Assembly: GCA_023271515.1 (NCBI GenBank)
Contig: JALPXQ010000062.1
Span: 1-7,318 of the forward strand
Length of the DNA stretch: 7,318 nucleotides
Source: Dehalococcoidia bacterium
GTDB lineage: Bacteria > Chloroflexota > Dehalococcoidia > SZUA-161 > SpSt-899
Direction: 5' to 3'
This document shows, piece by piece, positions 1 through 5,385 of the stretch. Position 1 is the first letter of the stretch. Every line of letters begins with the position of its first letter. The position numbers were made by a program, and so were the translations under genes. Under the pieces are notes generated by a model. That model worked only from the letters and a program-made list of their open reading frames with translations, made no database searches and was not told the origin of the DNA.

Positions 1-157
1 TGCGTCCCGTCGAGGCTTTTCGCTACGAATAGCGGTCTTTGCGACACGGCGGTAAAGGGGTACCACTTTGGGCTTGAACATTCCGGTCGGGAAACACTTA
101 TTAATCCGGGCCACAATACCCATTTTGAAGGCCAGAACACAACTGCTTTAGGGGGTT
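1..157. other. Left edge without a recognisable gene
   Basis: No product is recognisable here. Two open frames run off the left edge. A plus-strand frame is open from base 1 to a TAA at 214-216, about 71 codons, but its last third is made of the palindromic element at 158-178, which argues against it being coding. A minus-strand frame begins at an ATG at 123-121 and stays open to base 1 (41 codons); its product is basic, rich in Arg and Lys near the edge, and could be the start of a gene lying further left. No Shine-Dalgarno sequence precedes that ATG. Neither frame shows a motif I know, so I do not call either as a gene. Confidence 0.3.
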
Positions 158-178
158 TCAGGGGGAGAATCCCCCTGA
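158..178. repeat. Perfect G/C-rich hairpin
   Basis: TCAGGGGGA and TCCCCCTGA form a perfect 9-base inverted repeat around a 3-base GAA loop. A second run of five G at 151-155 could compete for the same C run. No T tract follows on either strand, so it is not a standard intrinsic terminator. It lies in a gene-free stretch and looks like a dispersed palindromic (REP-like) element; whether it recurs in the genome cannot be seen from this window. Confidence 0.6.
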
Positions 179-202
179 TGATCTTGGATGCGAATAAGGC
201 GC

Positions 203-244
203 TTGTCGGCATCTAAGGATGCCGACTCCTCGAGATGCCGACAA
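203..244. repeat. Three-copy palindromic element with alternative stems
   Basis: The word GATGCCGAC occurs at 218-226 and 234-242, and its reverse complement GTCGGCATC at 205-213. The first arm can pair with the middle copy (9 base pairs, loop TAAG at 214-217) or with the last copy (12 perfect base pairs, TTGTCGGCATCT at 203-214 with AGATGCCGACAA at 233-244). The two stems exclude each other. The element lies about 50 bases beyond the stop codon of the leftward lipoprotein gene, so it may end or protect that transcript. There is no T tract, so a classical intrinsic terminator is not supported. Confidence 0.6.
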
Positions 245-294
245 ACGAGCAGGGACTGATCCCACATTCTGCAATTAAGGATTTGCGATCACCA

Positions 295-1134
295 CTAAGG
301 CATTTCTTCCACCTCGGCAGCTTCAGCAGGCAACTGAATGGTAACCGGCTCATTGAAGCTGTGAAACCGCGATATTGTGCTCATTTCCTTCTCCATTCCT
401 TCGAGCACCATAGTCATCTGTGATTGGTCTTTCACCGGAAGAAAGGTGTCTCTGCAGACCCATGTTTTCATGGTTATTTTATCGAACATTTCCTCAAGAT
501 CAATACCCATTGCCACAGGATCGAGATCCATTCCTGGTGCTATTATCGTCATCATTATCTCCCAGAGTTTACCAAGATCCGGCACTACCTTGATCACATA
601 GATCTCAACACCGCTCACCTCCTCCACCCTCAGAGTGTCAATCTGGGATACTTTCAGCAGATCGACCGCTTGCTCAAGGGAACATACCCAGGGCATCTCG
701 CCTTTCGTCCACATTGGAGGCATACCTAGCATCATGGATGCCTTCATGTACATCATCCCATCAAGCCAGTACATTTCTATTTCCATTTCCATAACCTCTT
801 CGGGAACTCCTGGCATTGGGGGCATTGTCGTTTCGAATATCATGGTGGTCATCATTCTCTGATTGGTGCGGTCAACTTGGCCGGCGGACTGTATTAGGGA
901 ACTCGTCTCAATAGTTTCCCCATAGTTAACAGTTTTCATGTCCATGGTCATTTCCATATCAAACTGGTAACTTTCCACGTCTCGGATTGCCTCAACCATC
1001 TTCTCCACCAGTTCTTCTGGAGTTAAAGCAATCTTGACCCTCGCTTCTTCCACCGGGACCAGGCATCCGGCGGCGGCAAAGGCAAGTGTCAACACCAGGA
1101 ACAGGGGCAGTACTCTTGCTATCTTCATCCTCAT
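295..1134 (-). CDS. Methionine-rich LolA/LppX-like lipoprotein, function unknown
   Basis: This is a 279-residue exported lipoprotein. The N-terminus has basic residues (MRMKIAR), a hydrophobic stretch and a lipobox AAGC, with the lipidated cysteine at residue 24. The mature part begins with a helix-like segment (about 39-53), then alternating strands such as YQFDMEMTMDMK, and a later segment resembling the fold of small lipoproteins of the LolA / LppX_LprAFG / DUF6612 type; that assignment rests on pattern only. Methionine is extraordinarily frequent: 34 of 279 residues, 16 of them between 94 and 147. Two further cysteines, C151 and C227, each follow Trp-Val and could form a disulphide. The ATG at 1134 is chosen because AAGGAGGT stands 8 bases upstream. 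It is the last gene of the leftward cluster. A role in lipid, hydrophobic-ligand or metal binding is possible but not shown. Confidence 0.8.
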   Translation of the reverse strand: MRMKIARVLPLFLVLTLAFAAAGCLVPVEEARVKIALTPEELVEKMVEAIRDVESYQFDMEMTMDMKTVNYGETIETSSLIQSAGQVDRTNQRMMTTMIFETTMPPMPGVPEEVMEMEIEMYWLDGMMYMKASMMLGMPPMWTKGEMPWVCSLEQAVDLLKVSQIDTLRVEEVSGVEIYVIKVVPDLGKLWEIMMTIIAPGMDLDPVAMGIDLEEMFDKITMKTWVCRDTFLPVKDQSQMTMVLEGMEKEMSTISRFHSFNEPVTIQLPAEAAEVEEMP

Positions 1135-1142
1135 TTTTTGAT

Positions 1143-1150
1143 ACCTCCTT
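1143..1150 (-). promoter_or_regulatory. Strong ribosome binding site of the lipoprotein gene
   Basis: On the minus strand the sequence reads AAGGAGGT, a near-perfect anti-16S match, 8 bases before the ATG at 1134. It fixes the start over the second in-frame ATG at 1128 and suggests translation independent of the upstream gene. Confidence 0.85.
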
Positions 1151-1218
1151 GTTTATTGATTGAGTCTCTTCCAACCAAGATGAGTCTGAGAAAATCTATT
1201 ACATCGACAGCCTCCTTA

Positions 1219-1905
1219 TCAGCCCGCCCCTCCGAACTCGGCCGTTCTTCCAGTGGCTCCGAAGCCGCGGGCCCAGCCAGCAAGAAGATAACAAATAGGG
1301 GTGTCCAGGAGGGCAATGCTGACCTTAATTACATACTGGGCCAGGATTATCTCACCCACCAGGACGTTGAGAGGAACGACTCCGTAGAAAGCGATGGCGC
1401 CGAATACGACGGTGTCTATGGCCTGGGAAACTCCCGTAGAGAGATTATTTCTCATCCATAGCCATCTTCCCCGGGTCTTAGTCCGCCAGAAGTGGAAGGC
1501 GAAAACGTCGTGATGCTGTGAGATCAGGTAGGCCGCCATGGAGGCGACGACGATTCGCGGAACGGCCCCCAGGACCACCTGATATAATTCCTGATTTCCC
1601 CACACCGGAGAGGGAGGCAGGATCCCTCCTATCCAGATAAGCAGCATGAGCAGCATGTTGGCAAAGAATCCCACCCAGACCACGCTTCTCGCTGTTCCCT
1701 TGCCCCAGACCTCGGAGATCACATCGGTGAAGAGAAATGTCAAGGGATAGGCAATTATTCCGGCATCGATGGTAAATCCAAAGATGCTGATCAGCTTTGC
1801 TGCGGAGAGGATATTGGCCGCTCCCAGGCAGATGACAAAGAGTCCGGTGAGGAAAAGAAGTTTATTCTGAGAATTCATCCCGGATAATCCGTCGGAATGG
1901 CTCAT
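1219..1905 (-). CDS. yhhQ: Queuosine precursor transporter, YhhQ/VUT family
   Basis: This is an integral membrane protein of 228 residues, the usual size for the YhhQ (COG1738, DUF165) family, which takes up 7-deazaguanine precursors (preQ0/preQ1) for the tRNA modification queuosine. Family features visible are YPLTFLFTDVISEVWG at 53-68, R117 followed by ASMAAYLISQ (121-130) and DVFAF, RNNLSTGVSQAIDT at 152-165, and the C-terminal K194 with ALLDTP at 198-203. About six hydrophobic segments are present. The ATG at 1905 overlaps the trxA stop in an ATGA, implying translational coupling; a second in-frame ATG at 1878 is an alternative, and neither has a strong Shine-Dalgarno. The last ~18 residues (after LLAGWARGF) look unlike a natural tail. 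An overlapping frame continues to 1131 and ends on the lipoprotein ATG, so the C-terminus may be frame-shifted. Family assignment is firm; the transported precursor is inferred. Confidence 0.9.
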   Translation of the reverse strand: MSHSDGLSGMNSQNKLLFLTGLFVICLGAANILSAAKLISIFGFTIDAGIIAYPLTFLFTDVISEVWGKGTARSVVWVGFFANMLLMLLIWIGGILPPSPVWGNQELYQVVLGAVPRIVVASMAAYLISQHHDVFAFHFWRTKTRGRWLWMRNNLSTGVSQAIDTVVFGAIAFYGVVPLNVLVGEIILAQYVIKVSIALLDTPICYLLAGWARGFGATGRTAEFGGAG

Positions 1906-2228
1906 GCTAATGAGGCATCCAGGTTCTTCTTGAATTCCTCCCTTGACCGGAGTCCCACCATCTGTTTGACCGGCTTACCATCCTTGAACAGGAGCAAGGT
2001 GGGTATGCTCATGATGCTGTATCCGGAGGCTGTCTTGGGGTTCTCGTCAACGTTTACCTTGGTGAATGTTATCCTCCCGGCATACTCGTTGGCCAGCTCC
2101 TCTACAATGGGTGCTACTGCCCGGCAAGGCCCACACCAGGGAGCCCAGAAATCAACCAGAACTGGATTTGTTGCTTTGAGCACTAGCTGCTCAAAATCGG
2201 CATCGCTCACATCTATTGGTTTGGTCAT
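1902..2228 (-). CDS. trxA: Thioredoxin
   Basis: This is a cytoplasmic disulphide reductase of 108 residues, the classic single-domain thioredoxin length. The active site WCGPC is at 31-35 (redox cysteines 32 and 35), preceded by VDFWAP, and the conserved cis-proline loop SIPT is at 74-77 with P76. The buried aspartate of VLVDFW and the C-terminal FKDGKPV segment are also in place. The start is taken as the ATG at 2228 because AGGAGG lies 5 bases upstream; an in-frame TTG at 2243 would add five residues but lies upstream of that site. It follows plsX on the same strand after about 97 bases and overlaps the transporter gene by four bases. It presumably serves general thiol reduction with a thioredoxin reductase encoded elsewhere. 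Confidence 0.95.
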   Translation of the reverse strand: MTKPIDVSDADFEQLVLKATNPVLVDFWAPWCGPCRAVAPIVEELANEYAGRITFTKVNVDENPKTASGYSIMSIPTLLLFKDGKPVKQMVGLRSREEFKKNLDASLA

Positions 2229-2233
2229 CTGTT

Positions 2234-2239
2234 CCTCCT
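2234..2239 (-). promoter_or_regulatory. Ribosome binding site of trxA that sets its start
   Basis: On the minus strand AGGAGG is followed by AACAG and then ATG at 2228. The spacing of 5 bases supports the 108-residue form of thioredoxin and argues against the upstream TTG, which would place this motif inside the gene. Confidence 0.8.
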
Positions 2240-2284
2240 GCAATCTACTGCTTGGCGTATCGCCCCATTCCTGCCTTCACAGGA

Positions 2285-2312
2285 ACAAGTTCGCGAGGAC
2301 AAATTCGCGAGG
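2285..2312. repeat. 14-base tandem repeat with TCGCGA cores
   Basis: ACAAGTTCGCGAGG (2285-2298) and ACAAATTCGCGAGG (2299-2312) are adjacent copies with one mismatch, each holding the palindrome TCGCGA. They lie between plsX and trxA. Next to them TTCCTG (2268-2273) and CAGGAA (2280-2285) can form a small 6-base-pair hairpin. The block may be a short slippage repeat or a paired protein site inside the operon; no function is shown. Confidence 0.5.
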
Positions 2313-2325
2313 TGCTGAACGCTGT

Positions 2326-3273
2326 CTAAGTTCCGATAGCTTCCGCCACCTGTTGTTCCACCATCCGCTCAGCGAGTCGGATAGCTCGCTTCATCGCACC
2401 GGCATCACTCTTCCCATGGGTGATTATTACATTACCTTTGACTCCTAGGAGAAATGCTCCTCCTAGAGCGGTATAGTTCAGTATCTGCTTCTCTGCTTCC
2501 CTGAAGATCGGATTGTTATCAACCGCCTGTTTGGATAGCTCTGCGAACACTTCCCCCAATCCCTCACTTAATTTTACCACTACATTGCCGGTAAAGCCAT
2601 CGGTTACGACTACATCGGTCTTCCCCTTGGGGAGGTCGTGTCCCTCCACATTGCCCAAGAAATTCAGCTCGCTTTTTGCTAACAGTTGATAGGCGGCACG
2701 GGCAAGTTTATTCCCCTTGGTCTCCTCTTCGCCGTTTGATAGAAGCCCAATTCGAGGTTCAGAAATGTTAAATATCCTCTTCATGTAGACGTTTCCCATC
2801 TCCGCAAACTGCAGCAGGTGCCGAGGTTTGCAATCGGAATTCGCCCCCACATCGAGGAAAAGAACTGGACCAGAAGGGGAACCAAAAACAATGCCCAATG
2901 CCGGGCGTGATACGCCCTTCTTCTTCCCCAGGCTAAGTAAAGCTGCGGTGGCTACAGCACCGGTGCTGCCTCCAGAGACAAATGCCGAGGCCTGGCCGCT
3001 TTTGACTAGCTTGATCCCCACGGCAATCGAGGAGTTTGGCTTACGACGAACGGCCCGGACGGGGTCTTCCTCCATGCCCACAGTTTCCTCAGCCCAGCAA
3101 GTGTTGATTCTTGCTCCGTCGAGATCGTAGTCACTCAGCTCTTTCTCTACCGCCTCGCGTCGTCCTACGAGGACAACTTCGATGTTATGCCCACGCGCCC
3201 CTTCTACTGCCCCCCGCACGATCTCACGCGGGGCATAGTCGCCACCCATAGCATCGACAACAACCCTGATCAT
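2326..3273 (-). CDS. plsX: Phosphate acyltransferase PlsX
   Basis: PlsX makes acyl-phosphate from acyl-ACP and phosphate, the donor for PlsY in phosphatidic acid synthesis; it acts as a peripheral membrane protein. The product has 315 residues, slightly short of the usual 320-340. Diagnostic segments in order are VVDAMGGDYAP (5-15), VSGGSTGA (99-106), FLDVGAN (139-145), GLLSNGEEETKG (176-187), VTDGFTGN (223-230), GGAFLLGVKG (271-280) and HGKSD (286-290). The ATG at 3273 begins the universal N-terminal motif almost at once, so the start is secure; the ribosome binding site is weak (GGGT). It is the first gene of the leftward cluster. Unusually, it is not followed here by fabH/fabD/fabG but by trxA and a membrane transporter. 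Its promoter is likely the extended -10 at 3296-3304, giving a short leader of about 15 bases. Confidence 0.96.
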   Translation of the reverse strand: MIRVVVDAMGGDYAPREIVRGAVEGARGHNIEVVLVGRREAVEKELSDYDLDGARINTCWAEETVGMEEDPVRAVRRKPNSSIAVGIKLVKSGQASAFVSGGSTGAVATAALLSLGKKKGVSRPALGIVFGSPSGPVLFLDVGANSDCKPRHLLQFAEMGNVYMKRIFNISEPRIGLLSNGEEETKGNKLARAAYQLLAKSELNFLGNVEGHDLPKGKTDVVVTDGFTGNVVVKLSEGLGEVFAELSKQAVDNNPIFREAEKQILNYTALGGAFLLGVKGNVIITHGKSDAGAMKRAIRLAERMVEQQVAEAIGT

Positions 3274-3295
3274 TTCTGTTTACCCAGCTACTCTG

Positions 3296-3304
3296 ATTAT
3301 ACCA
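3296..3304 (-). promoter_or_regulatory. Extended -10 promoter for plsX cluster
   Basis: On the minus strand the sequence reads TGGTATAAT, a perfect TATAAT with the TGN extension. No good -35 is seen 16-18 bases upstream, which fits an extended -10 promoter. Predicted transcription start is near 3289, about 15 bases before the plsX ATG. It points away from the promoter at 3329-3356. Confidence 0.6.
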
Positions 3305-3328
3305 TGAACCGGGATCATCTGAAACCGC

Positions 3329-3356
3329 TTGACAAAAGCTATCGTTGGGCTAAAAT
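3329..3356 (+). promoter_or_regulatory. Sigma-70 type promoter of the acyl-CoA operon
   Basis: TTGACA (3329-3334) and TAAAAT (3351-3356) are separated by 16 bases, a near-consensus housekeeping promoter. Transcription would begin near 3363, about 60 bases before the TTG at 3424. Its -35 box lies 24 bases from the divergent plsX -10 extension, so one regulator bound here could affect both clusters. Confidence 0.6.
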
Positions 3357-3423
3357 AGAAAGTCGGTAATAATTATAGTGTGAAGAACGAATATTCAAGA
3401 AAAGGATTGCCGCTGCCGCAACC

Positions 3424-4476
3424 TTGAAAAAGGTGATGGCAGATCACTTCTACGAACTGGATAAAGCGGCAAGAACTGGCTTCCCGAAAATTGCCTGGTG
3501 CACCAGCGTTGGGCCGGCCGAACTCCTGAGAGGCATGGGTTTTCTGGTCTACTATCCGGAAAACCACGGCGCCATGCTAGGGGCAACACGGATGGCCACG
3601 GAGTTGATCCCCTATGCCAATGCTATCGCCTACTCCCCTGAGATCTGTTCCTACCTGACGAGCGATATCGGCGCTTATCTCCGGAAAAAGACCCCCCTCA
3701 CCAATGCCTACGGGATTGAGTCCGTACCCAGGCCGGATGTGCTCGTCTTCAATACCAACCAGTGCCGGGATGTGCAGGACTGGTTTGGCTGGTACTCCCG
3801 GGAATTCAAAGTACCGCTCGTCGGGATTCACACTTATCGTGGCATAGCCGACATCCGGGATTATCAGGTTAAGGACATCGCCAGACAGATCGAGGGGCTG
3901 GTGCCCAAATTAGAAGAGGTGAGTGGGGAAAAACTCGATATGGATCGCCTCAGAGAGGCCGTCGAATATTCCCGGCGCACCTCAGAACTCTGGAGTGACT
4001 GCCTGGAATTGGCCTCCGCCATTCCTTCCCCCTGGACCTTCTTCGACGCCGTCATCCACATGGGCCCCGCCGTGGTGGCACGTGGCACAAGGCAGGGTGT
4101 TGAGTATTATGAGCTGCTCCTGACTGAGCTGCGGGAAAGGGTGGCAAATAGCGTAGAAGGCGAAACGCATCGCCTCTATGGTATGCCGATCTGGGGCAAG
4201 CTGCGGGCCCTATCCGAACAGTTGTCCTCGCTCAGAACCTGTGTGGTGGCCTCTACCTATTGCAGCTACTGGATATTCGACCAGCTTGACCCGGATAATC
4301 CCTTTGAGAGTATGGCCCTGGCATATACAAAACTTTTTATCGTCCGAGATGAGTCCTATAAAGAGCGGTATATTGAAAGTTGCCATAAGCTGTTAAGTTT
4401 GATGGCATTATCTTCCATAATGCCAGGACCTGCCCCAACAATTCCAATAGCCGGTACGGAATGCCCGAGAGGTTGA
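3424..4476 (+). CDS. Benzoyl-CoA reductase / 2-hydroxyacyl-CoA dehydratase D-family subunit, frame-disrupted at the 3' end
   Basis: This belongs to the HgdB/BcrB superfamily (2-hydroxyacyl-CoA dehydratase D-component, benzoyl-CoA reductase subunits B/C), whose members carry a [4Fe-4S] cluster and use one-electron chemistry on CoA thioesters. Supporting segments are AWCTSVGPAELLRGMGF (24-40), VYYPENHGA, YSPEICSYLTSDIGA with C75, NTNQCRDVQDW with C114, SPWTFFDAVIHMGP (202-215) and GMPIWGKLRALSEQL. The RPSP..GP...RG..EYY region is closer to BcrB-type than to glutaryl-type HgdB by my recollection. As read, the frame stops at 4476 after 350 codons, but only to about codon 322 does it follow the family. 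The remainder, including the expected third cysteine, continues in another frame from 4392. The first start codon in frame is TTG at 3424; ATG at 3436 is next, and neither has a well-spaced ribosome binding site. Family-like residues (KKRIAAAATLKK) lie in frame upstream of the TTG, so the true start may be a rarer codon. Class is sure; substrate is not. Confidence 0.85.
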   Translation: MKKVMADHFYELDKAARTGFPKIAWCTSVGPAELLRGMGFLVYYPENHGAMLGATRMATELIPYANAIAYSPEICSYLTSDIGAYLRKKTPLTNAYGIESVPRPDVLVFNTNQCRDVQDWFGWYSREFKVPLVGIHTYRGIADIRDYQVKDIARQIEGLVPKLEEVSGEKLDMDRLREAVEYSRRTSELWSDCLELASAIPSPWTFFDAVIHMGPAVVARGTRQGVEYYELLLTELRERVANSVEGETHRLYGMPIWGKLRALSEQLSSLRTCVVASTYCSYWIFDQLDPDNPFESMALAYTKLFIVRDESYKERYIESCHKLLSLMALSSIMPGPAPTIPIAGTECPRG

Positions 4477-4597
4477 GGCAAGGGCTGGGTATCCCCTCAC
4501 TCATCATTGATGGGGACCTCAATGATCTGAGGTGTTATTCCGAGGAGCAGAGAAGACCAAGATCGAGGCCTTCATTGAACAGTTGGAAGGGAGTTAA
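4390..4597 (+). pseudogene. Displaced C-terminal part of the reductase/dehydratase subunit (two frame breaks)
   Basis: From GTT at 4392 a second frame reads VKFDGIIFHNARTCPNN, SRYGMPERLRQGLGIPSLII and DGDLNDLRCYSEEQR, the standard end of this family, with the likely third cluster cysteine encoded at 4431-4433 (residue 337 of the repaired protein). The link to the first frame requires one missing base next to 4390-4391. A second missing base near 4554-4555 moves the reading to a third frame, TKIEAFIEQLEGS, ending at TAA 4595-4597. That stop overlaps the ATG of the activator gene by one base, the spacing expected of an intact operon. With both bases restored the protein would have 391 residues, a usual length for the family. 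No internal stops or substitutions spoil the conserved parts, so decay, if real, is recent; sequence or assembly error is equally possible. Confidence 0.8.
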
Positions 4598-5385
4598 TGG
4601 GGCAACCGATATTTGCAGGTGTGGATGTCGGGGCATCCTGTACCAAGGTGGTGATCCTCGATGCGGAAAGGAAGCTGCTCGGATACGCGGTGAGAAAGTC
4701 GGGAACCGATTTCGCCAAGACGGCTGATATCTGCTTGAAATCTGCTTTAGAGATGGCCGGCGCCCGGCGAGAGGACGTGGTCAGGTGCGTCTCAACGGGG
4801 TACGGACGTAATAATGTCGCCTTCAGCCACGAAGCGAAAACGGAAATCGGGTGTCAGGCCAGGGGCTGTTATCACTACTATCCGATGGCCATGACCATTG
4901 TCGACATCGGAGGCCAGGATAACAAGATTATCAAGCTGGATGCCCAGGGGCGGCGACTGAGTTTCAAGATGAACCGGAAGTGCGCCGCCGGCACCGGTGC
5001 CTTCCTTGAAGAGATGTCTTCGCGCCTCGAGATCCCCCTGGAAGAGATGGACTCGCTGGCGCGGGCTGCGGAGAACATGGTGGAACTAGGGAGTTATTGC
5101 ACCGTTTTCTCAGCGACAGAGGTGTTGGAGAAAATCAGTCAGGGGGAGAACGTATCGGATATTGTGAAGGGGCTTTTCTTTTCGGTGATCAAGCGGATTC
5201 TGGAGATGGATTCTCTGACGGAGGGGGTGGTGATGACGGGTGGGGTGGTGGCTCACAATCCATATCTGGTTGAGATGGTCAAAGAGATCACCGGAGGTGA
5301 AATCCTGGTGCCAGAATTTCCCTGGTTGACCGGCGCAGTGGGGGCGGCTCTTTTTAGCGTAGCGTCTAGGGGGGATGAGAAATGA
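4597..5385 (+). CDS. ATP-dependent activator of 2-hydroxyacyl-CoA dehydratase / benzoyl-CoA reductase (HgdC/BadF family)
   Basis: This 262-residue protein is the archerase-type activator that couples ATP hydrolysis to transfer of one low-potential electron to the partner enzyme; HgdC-like members act as homodimers sharing one [4Fe-4S] cluster between subunits. It has the ASKHA ATPase fold signatures: phosphate loop GVDVGASCTK (8-17), STGYGRNN (66-73), second phosphate site VDIGGQDNK (102-110), and MTGGVVAHN near the C-terminus. The cluster cysteines are C129 in RKCAAGTGAF and C168 in SYCTVFSATEV. The length matches HgdC, favouring a homodimer over the two-subunit BcrA/BcrD arrangement. The ATG overlaps the upstream TAA by one base, with GGAAGG 6 bases before it, and the stop overlaps the next gene as ATGA. 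The partner is presumably the subunit encoded just upstream. Cytoplasmic and oxygen-sensitive by family. Confidence 0.94.
   Translation: MGQPIFAGVDVGASCTKVVILDAERKLLGYAVRKSGTDFAKTADICLKSALEMAGARREDVVRCVSTGYGRNNVAFSHEAKTEIGCQARGCYHYYPMAMTIVDIGGQDNKIIKLDAQGRRLSFKMNRKCAAGTGAFLEEMSSRLEIPLEEMDSLARAAENMVELGSYCTVFSATEVLEKISQGENVSDIVKGLFFSVIKRILEMDSLTEGVVMTGGVVAHNPYLVEMVKEITGGEILVPEFPWLTGAVGAALFSVASRGDEK
5368..5374 (+). promoter_or_regulatory. Ribosome binding site of the acyl-CoA ligase inside the activator gene
   Basis: AGGGGGG stands 7 bases before the ATG at 5382 and lies within the last codons of the activator gene. It supports the first ATG over in-frame ATGs at 5394 and 5418 and fits coupled translation. 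Confidence 0.6.

Noticed and set aside
203..244. Intrinsic terminator for the lipoprotein gene
   Set aside because: The 12-pair stem is strong, but on the minus strand it is followed by GCGCC and not by a T run.
1..294. CRISPR-like repeat region
   Set aside because: The three GATGCCGAC copies are short, one is inverted, and there are no regular spacers.
1897..2448. Plus-strand open frame of 183 codons
   Set aside because: It runs opposite trxA and the end of plsX, both with unmistakable motifs; its product has no family signature.
3187..3369. Plus-strand 60-codon open frame across the plsX start and intergenic region
   Set aside because: It overlaps the plsX N-terminus antisense and the promoter region, and has no ribosome binding site or family likeness.
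4381..4400. Programmed ribosomal frameshifting at the first frame break
   Set aside because: The bases around the break (AAG CTG TTA AG) do not form a slippery heptamer. The second break near 4554 has none either, and two programmed shifts in one such enzyme would be without precedent known to me.
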